From: Opisthocomus hoazin
Lineage: Eukaryota; Chordata; Aves; Opisthocomiformes; Opisthocomidae
Direction of reading: 5' to 3'
DNA: 64,000 nt
NCBI RefSeq assembly: GCF_030867145.1
Contig: NC_134418.1
Location: forward strand, 188,501-252,500
Positions 30,971-42,646 of this stretch are shown one piece after another. Under the pieces are notes generated by a model. That model was not told where the DNA came from and made no database searches. It saw only the letters and a list, made by a program, of their open reading frames with translations. Within the stretch, counting starts at the first letter, position 1, and each line of letters starts with the position of its first letter. The translations under genes were made by a program, and so were the position numbers.

Positions 30971-31786
30971 CTAAGAAAAAACGCGCATGTGTCGCGGCTC
31001 TTAGGAGACGAGGCTCCCTAGGCACGTAGCCTCGCTCGCTCACGCGCTCCACAACCGTACCATGCTGCTGCTGGTGACACATACAGACCCTGCGGGACAC
31101 GCTGGCGGCCTGGCCTGCTGCAGGCTACCAAGAGGGAGCCTTCCTCACCCGCAGAGGCAGGCTCTCTCCTGCCTGCGGAGCCAGGCAGCTGCCAGCCAGG
31201 TGGCCTTCCATTTTTTCTTCTTCTTCAGCCTTCTCGGGACTCTCCAGCTTCAGCCCCGCCAGCTCCCGTCCGCAGCCACTCAGCGCTCCGCCTCTCCCTT
31301 TTCGCCCCCACGACGCCAGGAGACCGAGGCCCGGCACACACAGCCCTCACAAGCCTGGAGCGGGCGCAGCCAACGGCATCCCCAGGGCAGGAACGGACAA
31401 GCGCGGCCCCTGCCACAGAGAAAGAAGCAGCGGCGACCGCGTTAAGGGAGGCCGAGGCACGCTCGAGGCCCAGTGTGCTGCCCGCACCACGGGCCTTGGG
31501 GGAGGCCGGGGGCTCCGGGACAGGCTTCAGGGGACGTGCTGGAGCTGGGGGCGGCTGCGCGGGGCGAGCGGGGCCGGGGAGCGCTGCCGAGTTGGGGGGG
31601 GTGCCCGCCTCCTTCCCCCCTTCCCTTCCGTCACCTCCCGCCTCTGGCCCCGGGGCTGCCCGCACCCGCCTCGCCTCCAGCGCACCGGCAGCCTGTCGCA
31701 GCGGACGGCTCGAAGCTTCCCGTCCCACCACCCTCGGGCAACCACCACGCACCCCCGCACCCGCCGGAGGGGAGCCCGCGCCTCAC

Positions 31787-31841
31787 GGCTGGCCTCTCCG
31801 CTCCCCCGCCGCCCCGGCACCCGACACCAGGGCGCCGCCAT
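31787..31841 (-). other. Candidate first exon E1N, unit 5
   Basis: GCC/GTGAGG donor, Gly form. NRF1-type site at 31858-31867. Pairs with ET at 24746-24953. Confidence 0.4.
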
Positions 31842-32121
31842 GCTGCTGCGCCGCACTGCGCATGCGCCACGCGCCGACGGCGCGCCGGAGGGGCCACAGC
31901 CTGCGCGCAACGCCTGGCTGCAGTACCGCTCCGGGTCGGGGCAGCGCGCGTCGCCGGCACGGGGCGGCACCTCCGCACGGCTCCGGGCAGCCCCCGACTC
32001 GCGGCTCCGACACGGCGCCGAACCCCCGCCCCTCCCTGTCCCCGACACGGACCCCGCCCTCCCGGGGGCTTTTCCCCGGGACGCGCTGCTCCATCCACCT
32101 CCCCCCCCACCCCGCGCTCAC

Positions 32122-32251
32122 CTTCTCCCTCGCTGCAGCCGCAGCCCGGCCACGGCTCCGCTCCTCCCTCGGCTCGCACCGGCCCCTCCACGGCCACCCC
32201 GGTCACGGCAGCACCGGGCCCTCCACCGGCAGAGGGAGGGGCCGTCGCCAT
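32122..32251 (-). other. Candidate first exon E1L, unit 5 (frame open)
   Basis: Open to the donor, as in unit 2. Confidence 0.4.
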
Positions 32252-32435
32252 CAGCCGTGCTGCCCACACCTGGGGCTCCCCCGGCCCCGGGCCCACGACT
32301 GGAGCCCGGCAGGAACAGGGGGCCGTCGCCCCTGCCCCACAGCCCGTCCCCTCCTCCCTTGGGCTCTGGCACAGCCCCTCGTCCCGTGCAAACCAAGCAC
32401 AAATGCAGCCGCGAGGGCAAAAGGGACCGCAGGTC

Positions 32436-32642
32436 TTTATTAGTCACGCACCCAGCCAGTCCCGGGAGCCGCTCTGCTCCGGGGCTCGGGGCCCCCGATG
32501 CTCCCTCTGCCCCTCCGACACCTCGGCAGTCCTTCCCGCAACTGCGCCCGTTGCTCCAGCAGGGAACAGTCGGTCAGTCGGCTCCCGGAGCGATGCGCTG
32601 TTCGGCAGAGGCCGCCAAAAATGAGGAGCAGGGTGCAGGCCA
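32436..32642 (-). other. Candidate terminal exon ET, unit 5
   Basis: TAA/AATAAA form, as in unit 2. GGLCRTAHRSGSRLTD variant. Confidence 0.5.
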
Positions 32643-33315
32643 CTACAAGAGAGGAGAAAAGTGACAGATGGCTGGACAGCGGCGGTGTAACGAGAAAGCA
32701 CGAAGCGGGGAAAGGGACAGCGAGAGAAGCACGGGGACAGGCAGTCCCACAGAGATGGAGAAAGAAGCAGCAGGAAGAGAGGAAGAGTGGCAGCAGAAAG
32801 AAGAAGAGGGAGCAGGACAGAGACCGAAAATGAAGAACGGGGAGCAGGAAGGAGATGCAAAAAAAAACCCTGTAGCATTGAAAGAGGAAAAAAGAATAGC
32901 GGCAGGGACCTGGGCAAAGAGAGATGAGGAAATAGAATAGAATAGACATGGAGAAAGCAGTAGATCTGTGACGCGCTATGGAGCCGAGAAGGAAGGCCTC
33001 AAATCAAGGGACAAGGAGCCAGACAAAAGAGCACCAGAGACAGCAAAAGTACTGACAGGCTACAGAGCAGGAGGAAAGCAAAAGTAGTAACCGGGAGCTG
33101 AACAGAAAGAGGGGAAGAAGGAAAAAAACGCCACGGGCTGCAGGGCAGAAAGAGGGAGGACCTAAAAGATGGGGACAAGTCAGAGACAGATGGAGAAAGA
33201 AGGTACACAAGAGCAGAAAAAAAAATAATCGTAGCAGTGTGGGAAAGAGAGGGAGCCAGGGGAGGGCCCAGGATGCAGAAGAGGGGTGACAGGGCCCCGA
33301 GGGCCCAGGACTCAC

Positions 33316-33425
33316 CGCAGCTCTCACTCTCGGTGCTGCCGGGAGACTTGGACACTTCAGATGCTTCTCTCTCCTTCTCTCTTCCCTTCTTCTTCTGTAA
33401 CTCAAATCGTTTGGCTCGCCTCCAC
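33316..33425 (-). other. Candidate internal exon EM', unit 5 (diverged form)
   Basis: As unit 3 with 'gacttggacac' and 'aactcaaatcg' substitutions; the donor reads GCTGCG/GTGAGTCC. Confidence 0.45.
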
Positions 33426-33641
33426 CTGAGAGAAAATGCATGTGGTTGTCTTAGAGCTCATACGAGACGCGGCTTCCTAGACAAGAAGCCTCACTGCACA
33501 CTGTATGCAGGAATAGGACAGAGAAAGAGAGAGAATATGATGAGTGGGAAGCAGAACTCACAGATCGAGAGAGAACTTGAATCAGAGGAATAAACAAGGC
33601 AGGAAAGAGAGATAAAGACAGGGAAGAAGCCGGAAGAAAAG

Positions 33642-34068
33642 GGCCTTTCTGGCCTCTACTCACACCCCCCAGCCTCCCATCTCTTTACAGCCTCCTTTTT
33701 TTCTGGCCTCTACTCTCGCCCCTGGCCTCCCACCCCTCTGCGGCCTCCTTTTTTTCTTTCTGGCCTCTACTCTCGCCCCTGGCCTCCCACCCCTCTGCGG
33801 CCTCCCACCCCTCTGCGGCCTCCTTTTTTTCTTTCTGGCCTCTACTCTCGCCCCCGGCCTCCCACCCTGCTGCGGCCTCCCACCCCTTTCCGGCCTCCTT
33901 CTTTTTCTGGTCTCTACTCTCGCCCCCAGCCTCCCACCCCTCATCAGCCTCCTACCTCCCATTTTGCTGGCCTCTACATAGTTCAGCTTCCCACCCCTCT
34001 GCAACCTCCTACCTCTTTCCAGCCTCCACTCCCCGCCCCAAGCTTCCCACCCCCGTCCCCACACACTG
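33642..34068. repeat. Pyrimidine-rich 75-bp minisatellite, unit 5 (contracted)
   Basis: Repeat starts at 33715, 33772, 33847 and 33919, so periods of 57, 75 and 72 bp. The minus-strand frame (ATG 33962 to 33660, 100 codons) stays open despite the indels. Confidence 0.8.
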
Positions 34069-35571
34069 ACAGAAAGAGAAAAACGACAGTGAACAGGGAA
34101 AAAGGTATTAAGAAACAAAGAAAGGGTCAGACGAAGAAGAGGGTGGTTAGGGTTGGAACCCCAACACAAACCAGCAAGGGGCTAGTGGACAGAGAGAGAG
34201 GAAGAGAAGAAAGGGCCGGGAAGCAAGACAGAGAAGGAGAGAAAGGCAAAAAGGGAGAGCCGGCTGGACAGGGACGTATAGCAAGAAACAACCAGACAGG
34301 CAGCAGGACAGAGACACAGAGACAGAAAAACCGGGGAACAGGAACCAGGACAGAGTGACGGCGAGAGGAAACAAGGGCCAGGGAGCAGGACAGCGATGGA
34401 GAAAGAAGCACTGCGGCAGCAGGGTAGAAAGAGAAGGAAGAAAGGCCAGAAGAAGGATGGGGAATGACAGAGAAGGGAAAGAGAAGGACAAGGAGCAGGA
34501 CAGATTGTCAAAGAAAGGGAGTGGGACAAGGTGATACTGAGAGAGAAAAAGGGGACAGGGAGGCAGGATAAAGTGAAAGACAGGCAAAAATAAGAGACAG
34601 GGGAGCAGGACAGAGACGGAGGGGGAAACGCCTCGGCTGGGCAGCAGGAGAGAGAGGCGGAGAAGGGAAAAAACAGCACAAAACCTGGGACGGCCAACCT
34701 GGGTGGGCGGGGAGCAGGTCAGAGAGCCGGAGAAAGGAAAAACACTGCTGTGGAGCAGCAGAGGGGAATGGAGAAAGAAAGAGAGCGAGGGGGAGCAGGG
34801 CAGAGAAACGGAGAGAGAAAATAAGTGACGGGGAGCAGGGCAGAGCCCTAGGAAGACGAAAATAAGACACGGGAGAAGACCGAGGAGCTCAGAGAGAAAG
34901 AAGGGTCGAAAGAAAACGCCAGAGAGGTAGAGAAATCAAGAAAAACAGGGACGAGGAGCCTTGCAGAGACGGAGCACGAAAATGTTGGGCCGGTGAGCGC
35001 GAAAGAGGGAGAGAGAGACAGGGGCAGGGGGAGGAGATGAAGAAGAAAGGAGAGACAAAGATGGCAATGGAGCACAGGACACACAGGCAGAGAGAGAAAA
35101 AGGACAGTGAACAGGAAAAAAGGGACCGAGAAACAAAGAAAGGGTCAGATCTAGACAAAGAGACCAAGAAGAGGGGGGGCGGGGGGGTGTGTGCAGGGAA
35201 ACCCCAAAACAAACCAGCAAGGGGCTACAGGACGGAGAGAAAGGGCCATGAAGCAGGACAGAGAAGGAGAGAAAGGCAAAAAGGGAGAGCTGGCTGAACA
35301 GGGACGTATAGCAAGAAACGACCGGACAGGCAGCAGGACAGAGAAACAGAGACAGGGAGCCGGCTAAAGAAATTCTGGAGGGAGAAAAAGAGGGAGAGGT
35401 AGCAGGACACAAACACAGACAGAAGACGGGAGGTACAGGGAAAGGGAAAGAAAAGGAAAAAGAAAAAAAAAACAAACAAAACAATCACAGCAGCGTGGGA
35501 GAGAGAAGGATCCAGGGGAGGGCCCGGGACGCAGAAGAGGGGCGACAGGGCCCCGGAGGCCCGCCACTCAC

Positions 35572-35681
35572 CGCAGATCTCGCTCTCGGCGCTGTCGGGA
35601 GACTCTGCCGCTTCAGGCGCTTCTCTCTCCTGCGCTCCTCCCTTCCTCTTCCGTAAGTCCGGTCGCTTGGCTGTCCTACAC
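35572..35681 (-). other. Candidate internal exon EM, unit 5
   Basis: Private 'gcgctgtcggg' for 'gcgctgccggg'. Splice signals intact. Confidence 0.45.
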
Positions 35682-36509
35682 CTAAGAAAAAACGCGCATG
35701 TGTCGCGGCTCTCAGGACACGAGGCTCCCTAGGCACGTAGCCTCGCTCGCTCACGCGCTCCACAACCGTACCATGCTGCTGCTGGTGACACATACAGACC
35801 CTGCGGGACACGCTGGCGGCCTGGCCTGCTGCAGGCTACCAAGAGGGAGCCTTCCTCACCCGCAGAGGCAGGCTCTCTCCTGCCTGCGGAGCCAGGCAGC
35901 TTCCAGCCAGGTGGCCTTCCATTTTTTTTTCTTCTTCAGCCTTCTCGGGACTCTCCAGCTTCAGCCCCGCCAGCTCCCGTCCGCAGCCACTCAACGGTCC
36001 GCCTCTCCCTTTTCGCCCCCACGACGCCAGGAGACCGAGGCCCGGCACACACAGCCCTCACAAGCCTGGAGCGGGCGCAGCCAACGGCATCCCCAGGGCA
36101 GGAACGGACAAACGCGTCCTCAGCGCGGCCCCTGCCACAGAGAAAGAAGCAGCGGCGACCGCGTTAAGGGAGGCCGAGGCACGCTCGAGGCCCAGTGTGC
36201 CGCCCGCACCACGGGCCTTGGGGGAGGCCGGGGGCTCCGGGACAGGCTTCAGGGGACGTGCTGGAGCTGGGGGCGGCTGCGCGGGGCGAGCGGGGCCGGG
36301 GAGCGCTGCCGAGTTGGGGGGGGGTGCCCGCATCCTTCCCCCCTCACCCTGCGTCACCTCCCGCCTCTGGCCCCGGGGCTGCCCGCACCCGCCTCGCCTC
36401 CAGCGCACCGGCAGCCTGCCGCAGCGGGCGGCTCGAAGCTTCCCGTCCCACCACCCTCGGGCAGCCACCACGCACCCCCGCACCCGTCGCAGGGGAGCCC
36501 GCGCCTCAC

Positions 36510-36564
36510 GGCTGGCCTCTCCGCTCCCCCGCCGCCCCGGCACCCGACACCAGGGCGCCGCCAT
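36510..36564 (-). other. Candidate first exon E1N, unit 6
   Basis: GCC/GTGAGG donor, Gly form. NRF1-type site at 36581-36590, with 'gctgctacgcc' between it and the ATG where others have 'gctgctgcgcc'. Confidence 0.4.
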
Positions 36565-36966
36565 GCTGCTACGCCGTACCGCGCATGCGCCACGTGCCGA
36601 CGGCGCGCCGGAGTGGCCAGTCCCCAGTCCCTGCGCGGAACGCCGGGCTGCAGTACCGCATCGCGGCCAGGGGACGGCGCCAGCGGACACGGCGCGGCGC
36701 CCACGCCCGGCCCCACCTCCGGGTCCAGGCAGCGCGCGCCGCCGGCAGGGGGCGGCGCCGCCGGCAGGGGGCGGCGCCGCCGGCAGGGGGCGGCGCCTCC
36801 GCACGGCTCCGGGCAGCGCCCTGCCGCGCGCCTCCCGCTCCGGGCAGCCCCCGACTCGCGGCTGCGACACGGCGCCGCACCCCCGCCGCTCCTTGCCCCC
36901 GACCTCCCGGGGGCTTTTCCCCAGGACCTGCCACTCCATCCACACCCCCACACACCCCGCGCTCAC

Positions 36967-37096
36967 CTTCTCCCTCGCTGCAGCCGCAACCCGGCTACGG
37001 CTCCGCTCCTCCCTCGACTCGCACCGGCCCCTCCACAGCCACCCGGGGCACGGCAGCACCGGGCCCTCCACCGGCAGAGGGAGGGGCCGTCGCCAT
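36967..37096 (-). other. Candidate first exon E1L, proximal copy, unit 6 (frame closed)
   Basis: Closed by TAG. Confidence 0.35.
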
Positions 37097-37224
37097 CAGC
37101 CGTGCTGCCCGCACCTGGGGCTCCTCCGGCTCCGGCCCACGGCTGGATCCCACGGTGCCGTCATTGGGCAAACACAAAGACCCTCTGAAGCCGTTTGGGC
37201 ATTTCAGCAAGCAGGCAGGCGTCC

Positions 37225-37636
37225 TTTATTGCAGCACCGGACACACAGGGCACGGCTCCTCCCAGCGCGCACAGCACCTGTGCCACTCGAGCGGCAGTAC
37301 CGAATTTTGGTCACCGGGTAGCAGCAGCGAGCTCTTGGACACGGCGCCACCGCGCATTCGCGTCTCCCGAGCCGCAGTACCGAACTTTGGTCACCGGGTG
37401 GCAGCAGCGAGCTCTTGGACACGGCGCCACCGCGCATTCGCGTCTCCCGAGCCGCAGTACCGAACTTTGGTCACCGGGTGGCAGCAGCGAGCTCTTGGAC
37501 TCGGCGCCACCGCGCATTGGCGCCACCCGAGCCGCAGTAACGAACTTTGCTCACCGGGTGGCAGCAGCGAGCCCTGCGGCACGCCCGGTCGAGGCGCGGC
37601 CGCACCGCTTTCTGGGGACCGGACGCAGCGGGAAGG
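37225..37636 (-). other. Candidate terminal exon ET2, unit 6
   Basis: Same length as unit 1, with four repeat starts. One copy reads 'accgggtagcag' near 37315 for 'accgggtggcag'. Confidence 0.4.
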
Positions 37637-37772
37637 CTGCAGAAAAACACACGGAACTGACCACAGAACTACCCTTCGTCCCGCGCAGCGGGGGCTGTGG
37701 CGGGACCAAGCACAACGCCTCGTCGCACATGCCCGAGAGCAATGCGGCTGCCCGGCAGCCGAGTCCCTGAAA

Positions 37773-37908
37773 ACGACACCTCCCGGCATGCCCTGGCTAG
37801 CAGGGCTCGGCCGCCCGGCAGCCGGAAGACTACACCTCCCGGCATGCCCCGGGGAGTAGCGTAGCCGACAGCGCGCCCCGCGCCCCAGCACTACAGCTCC
37901 CAGCACGC
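37773..37908. promoter_or_regulatory. Triple ZNF143/STAF-like cluster, unit 6
   Basis: Sites at 37773-37791, 37829-37847 and 37890-37908, identical in spacing to unit 1. Confidence 0.6.
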
Positions 37909-38069
37909 CGCGGGAGCTGCGGGCCTCGGCTTGCGGGGACACCGTGCCCGAAACGGCGCTGGACCCCCGCCGCTCCTTGCCTCCCACACGGACCCCGCTC
38001 GGCAGGTACCCTCGCCCGCCTCGGGGCTTTCCCCGGGACCCGCCGCTCCATCGACCGCCCCGCGCTCAC

Positions 38070-38199
38070 CTTCTCCCTCCCTGCAGCCGCAGCCCGGTCA
38101 CGGCTCCGCTCCTCCCTCGGCTCGCACCGGCCCCTCCACGGCCACCCCGGTCACGGCAGCACCGGGCCCTCCACCGGCAGAGGGAGGGGCCGTCGCCAT
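38070..38199 (-). other. Candidate first exon E1L, distal copy, unit 6 (frame closed)
   Basis: Closed by TGA. Sequence near the donor reads 'ctccctccctgcag' on the plus strand, as in unit 1. Confidence 0.35.
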
Positions 38200-38376
38200 C
38201 AGCCGTGCTGCCCGCACCTGGGGCGGCCCCGGCCCACGGCTGGAGCCCGGCAGGAACAGGGGGCCGTCGCCCCTGCCCCACAGCCCGTCCCCTCCTCCCC
38301 TGGGCTCTGGCGCAGCCCCTCGTCCCGTGCAAACCACGCACAAACGCAGCCGCGAGGGCAAAAGGGACCGCAGGTC

Positions 38377-38584
38377 TTTATTCAGTCACGCACCCAGCCA
38401 GTCCCGGGAGCCGCTCTGCTCCGGGGCTCGGGGCCCCCGATGCTCCCTCTGCCCCTCCGACACCTCGGCAGTCCTTCCCGCAGCTGCGCCCGTTGCTCCA
38501 GCAGGGAACAGTCGGTCAGTCCGCTCCCGGAGCGATGCGCTGCTCGGCAGAGGCCGCCAAAAATGAGGAGCAGGGTGCAGGCCA
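38377..38584 (-). other. Candidate terminal exon ET, unit 6
   Basis: TGA/AATAAA form. Upstream of the acceptor, 'gtggctggac' seen in other types is missing, as in unit 1, but the pyrimidine tract is intact. Confidence 0.5.
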
Positions 38585-40804
38585 CTACAAGAGAGGAGAA
38601 AAGTGACAGCGGCGGTGTAACGAGAAAGCACGAAGCAGGGAAAGGGACAGCGAGAGAAGGACGGGGACAGGCAGTCCCACAGAGATGGAGAAAGAAGCAG
38701 CAGGAAGAGAGGAAGAGTGGCAGCAGAAAGAAGAAGAGGGAGCAGGACAGAGACCGAAAAAGGATGGGGGAGCAGGACAGAGGCGCAGAAAAAACCTGCA
38801 ACGGGCAGCACGACAGGAAGGGAGGAAAAAAGAATAGGGGCAGGGACCCGGACTGAGACAGATGGGGAAAGACAAAAAAAAAAAGCTACAAAAACAGGGC
38901 AGAGAGGGAGGAATGAGACAACATGGACAGGGAGCCGGGACCGCAAACGACGGAGGGAAGGGGCGAGGGTGGGCAGGACAACACGAAACAAACCACATAG
39001 CTACACGCTACAGGGAAAAGAGGGAAGACTTAAGAAGTAGGGAGCGGGAGCTGAACAAAAGAGAGCCAGAGAGGAAAAAGCCAGAGAGTAATGCGTACAG
39101 AAAGAAAGGGGGGGGGGATTCTAAAACAGGGTCATCGGGGAGACAGACACAAGTAAGAAGGACAAAGGACAAAAGCAACAGGCTACGAGGTGGAGAGGGA
39201 AGAATCAATGAATATGGACAGAGCGCTGGCCAGAGAGAGACCGAGAAAGGCAAAAGATGGCACGGGTGACAGGGCAGAGAGGGACGAATTTAAAAACCAG
39301 GCACAGGGAGTCGGACAGAGGGAAAGGCAGAAATAAGAGGAGAAAAAGTGACGGGCCACGGGGCAGAGAGGGAGGAATGGATAAAGAGCAACAGGGGACC
39401 GGACAGAGCACAATGGAGAATGGAAAAAAAGCAAAAGCACGCTCCAGGGAAGACGGAGGGACTGAAGAACAGCGACCAGGAGCTGGACAGCGAGACACAG
39501 AGGAAGACCAAAAAACCAACGAAACAAAACCAGTGATGGGCTACAAGATGGGCTGGGGGAAACACAAAACAGCGCCAGGGAGCTGGACACAGAGAGATGG
39601 AGACAGACAGACCAATAGCGTGGGGCTACAGGGGGCAGAGGAACGAATTAAACACTGAGGACGGGGAGCCAGACAGAGAGAGAGGGAGATCGCGGAGAAC
39701 AGTGGTGGGTGCAGGAAGAAGAGGTAAGAGTTAATAAATGGGGACAGGGAGCCGCACAGGGAGGGACCGAGAAAGGCAAACACAGCAGCAGGGCATAGGG
39801 CAGAGAGGAAGAACTAAAAAACAGGGGCAGTGAGACAGACATAGAGAGATGGAGAAAAGAAAAAAGCAATGGGTGATGTGGCAGAGAGGGAGGACTTAAA
39901 AACAGGCACGGGAAGCAAGAAAGACTGAAAGGGGGGGGGGGCGGCGCTGAATCCAATAGGCAACAGGATGGAGAGGGAGGACTTAAAAGTGAGGGACGAG
40001 AAGCTGGGAAGACAGAGAGGTGGAGAAAGAAACAGAATCACAACACGCTACAGTGCCAAGAAGGAAGAAGCTGAACAACAGGGACAGGGAGCCAGACAAA
40101 GAGAGCCAGAGAAAGAAAAAATACCGACGGGCCACAGGACAGAGAGGGAGGAATGAAACAATAGGGATCCGGAGCCGGGCAGTCAGAGAGGGAGGAAGAA
40201 GAAATAGCCAGGGGCAATAAGGCAGAGAGAGAAGGCGGCAAAAACAGGGATCTGGACCAGATCGATGACAAAAGACAAGGACAGTGATGGGCTATAGGGA
40301 GGAGAGGGAGGAATGCGAAGACAGGGGCGAGGCGCCAGATGCGGAGCAAGGCATACAGGAAGTACAGCAAAAGCTAGAGAGCAGAGAGGGAGGAATTAAA
40401 CCACAGGGATAGGGAGCCGGGGAGGGAGCTGGAAAAAGGGATGCAGGAGGGGAGACGAGGAGGAATTAAAAAATTGGGATCCAGAGCCCGAGAAAGAAGT
40501 AAAATTGCCACAGGCTAAATAAAGGGCCCAGAAGGAAGAAATTGAAAACCAGGGAGCAGAAGCCAGCCAGAGAGAGACGCAGAAAGGAAAAACCACGATG
40601 GGCTCCCAGATGGAGAGGGAGGAATTTCAAAAAGGAAGGGAGCGGGAGCCATACACAGAGAGACAGAAAAAGGGAAGATAGCAACAGGCCACAGGGCAGC
40701 GAGGGAAGAATTGAAAAGTAGGGACAGGAAGCCGGACAGAGCGCAACGAGAAAGAAATGGCCGGGGGGGAAACACAGCACCACCACCTGCGACAGGCTAC
40801 AGGG

Positions 40805-41273
40805 CTAGCCCAAGCTGGCCAGTGGAAATATTCCGTACCACAGACGTCACGCACAGCTTATAAATGGGGGCTGGCTGCGGGGCAGGAATCAGCTCTTGTC
40901 GTTTCCGCGAGTTGGAACCCGCTCTCGTCCGGGAGGTCAAACTATTTTGGAATTTAGCGAAACTTGCGATTTCCGGGTTCCGCAATCGCTGTTCGCGGAC
41001 TGCCTGTGAATCGGTCATCGGGTGGTGAGAGAAACTGTACTGCGTATAGTTTGGTTCGCATGTGCGTTGTTGCAATTATTATCATCGTTATTAGAATTAT
41101 CAGCAGTATTTCCTTTGTTGCCTTACTAAACTGTCTTTATCTCAACCGACAAGTTTGACCTTTTGTCCATTTGTCCTCCGCATCCCGCTGGGGAGGGAAC
41201 GGGCCGGGGGTGGGGGCTGTGAGCGAGCAGCTCTCTAGTGCTTAGTTGCCGGCTGCCAAGTTAAACCATGACA
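40805..41273 (+). mobile_element. Solo LTR fragment (unit 6)
   Basis: TATAAA starts at 40859. Shares 'gttcgcggactg' with unit 2, 27,267 bp upstream. Confidence 0.8.
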
Positions 41274-42536
41274 GACAGAGAGGGAGGAATTAAAAAAAAA
41301 CAGGACTGGGAGCAATCTACAGAGAGACGTCCGGGAACGAAAGTGTAAACAGCACCGCGTACAGGGCAGAGAGGGAGGAATTCAACAAAAATAGTAAGTA
41401 AAGACAGGGAGCCGGACAGAGGGACACAGAGACAGAGAAAACAGCAATGGGCTACAAGACAGAGAGGGGGGGATTAAAAAATCCTGGCGGGGAGCCGGAC
41501 CGGGAGAGACGGCCAAAGAAATGAAATCGCGCCGTGGCACAGGGAAGACAGGAGGACAACACTGAAAACCAGGGCCTGGGAACTGGAAAGAGAGCGCCAG
41601 AGAATGAAAGAACTCCTGACGGGCTCTAGGGCAGAGACAGGAGGAATGAAAAAACAGGGGCGGGGAGACAGAGAGAGACAGAGAGAGAGAAATAAGAGGG
41701 GGGGAAAGCAACAGGCCGCAGGCTCCGGAGGGAGGAAGTGCGAAAGAGGGGCTGGGAGCCGCACAGGGAGAGGGTGGAGAAACAGACCTGCAGAAGTGAC
41801 AGGGTATGGGGCAGAGAGGGAGGAACTTAAAAAAATCAGGACCTTGAGCCAGAAGAGACGGAGAAAATAAAAATGGTGACGGGTAACAGGGCAGAGAGGG
41901 AGGAATGAAAAAACAGGGACAGGAAGCCAGAACAGAGAGACTGCGAAGGCAAAAAGTCCCGACAGCTTCCGCAGAGAGGGCGAGGAACTGAAACTTAGAG
42001 ACAGGGAGTTGGACAGAGAGAGACAGAGAAAGAAAAAGAGAAAAAAGACGGAGATGCAGAAAGGGAAAAGGAGCGACAGGACAGAGAGGGAGGAATTCAA
42101 AATGAGGGGCAGGGAGCAGAATAGAGAGAGATAGAGAAAGAGGCAGACGCGCAACGTGCTACGGAGCTGAGAAGGAAGACCTTGAACCAGAGGGACAGGG
42201 AGCCGGACAGAGAGTCCCAGAGACGGCAAAAGTACCGACGGGCTATAGGGCAGAGAGGGGGGAAAGCAAAAACCGTGATCGGGAGCCAGACAGAAAGAGA
42301 TAGGGAAGGAAAAAAAAGCCACGGGCTACAGGGCAGAGAGAGGGAGGACCTAAAAGACGGGGACAGGGAGCTGGTCAGAGATGGAGAAAGCAGGTACACG
42401 GGAGCGGGGAGGGGGTTGGAGGGGGCAGGGAGGAAAAAAAAGCCAAAAATCACAGCAGTGTGGGAAAGAGAGGGATCCAGGGGAGAGCCCGGGATGCAGA
42501 AGAGGGGCGACAGGGCCCCGAGGGCCTGGCACTCAC

Positions 42537-42646
42537 CGCAGATCTCGCTCTTAGCACTGCCGGGAGACTCTGCCGCTTCAGACGCTTCTCTCTCCTGCTC
42601 TCCTCCCTTCCTCTTCCGTAACTCAGGTCGCTTGGCTGTCCCCCAC
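42537..42646 (-). other. Candidate internal exon EM', unit 6
   Basis: As unit 2. Confidence 0.4.

Larger units (their letters stand above)
22318..31061. repeat. Unit 4, type A (8744 bp)
   Basis: Long island with two E1L copies, the ZNF143-like cluster and only two copies of the 80-bp repeat. The LTR is at 27185. Confidence 0.9.
30971..32435. promoter_or_regulatory. Short CpG island, unit 5
   Basis: Same length as the unit 2 island (1465 bp) and same 11-bp loss near 31403. The E1N donor here is GCC/GTGAGG rather than GCG/GTGAGG. Confidence 0.75.
32643..35571. repeat. GA-rich block with inverted-bias insert, unit 5
   Basis: B-type. EM' at 33316-33425 and pyrimidine block at 33642-34068; poly-G/GT run near 35173-35191. 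Confidence 0.85.
31062..35772. repeat. Unit 5, type B (4711 bp)
   Basis: Short island and no LTR. The pyrimidine block (33642-34068) is shorter than in type D by about one repeat plus an 18-bp internal loss. Confidence 0.9.
35682..38376. promoter_or_regulatory. Long CpG island, unit 6
   Basis: The longest island (2695 bp). Three copies of the 18-bp GC motif near 36741-36796 and the extra 'gcgccctgccgcgcgcctcc' segment account for its excess over unit 1. Confidence 0.8.
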
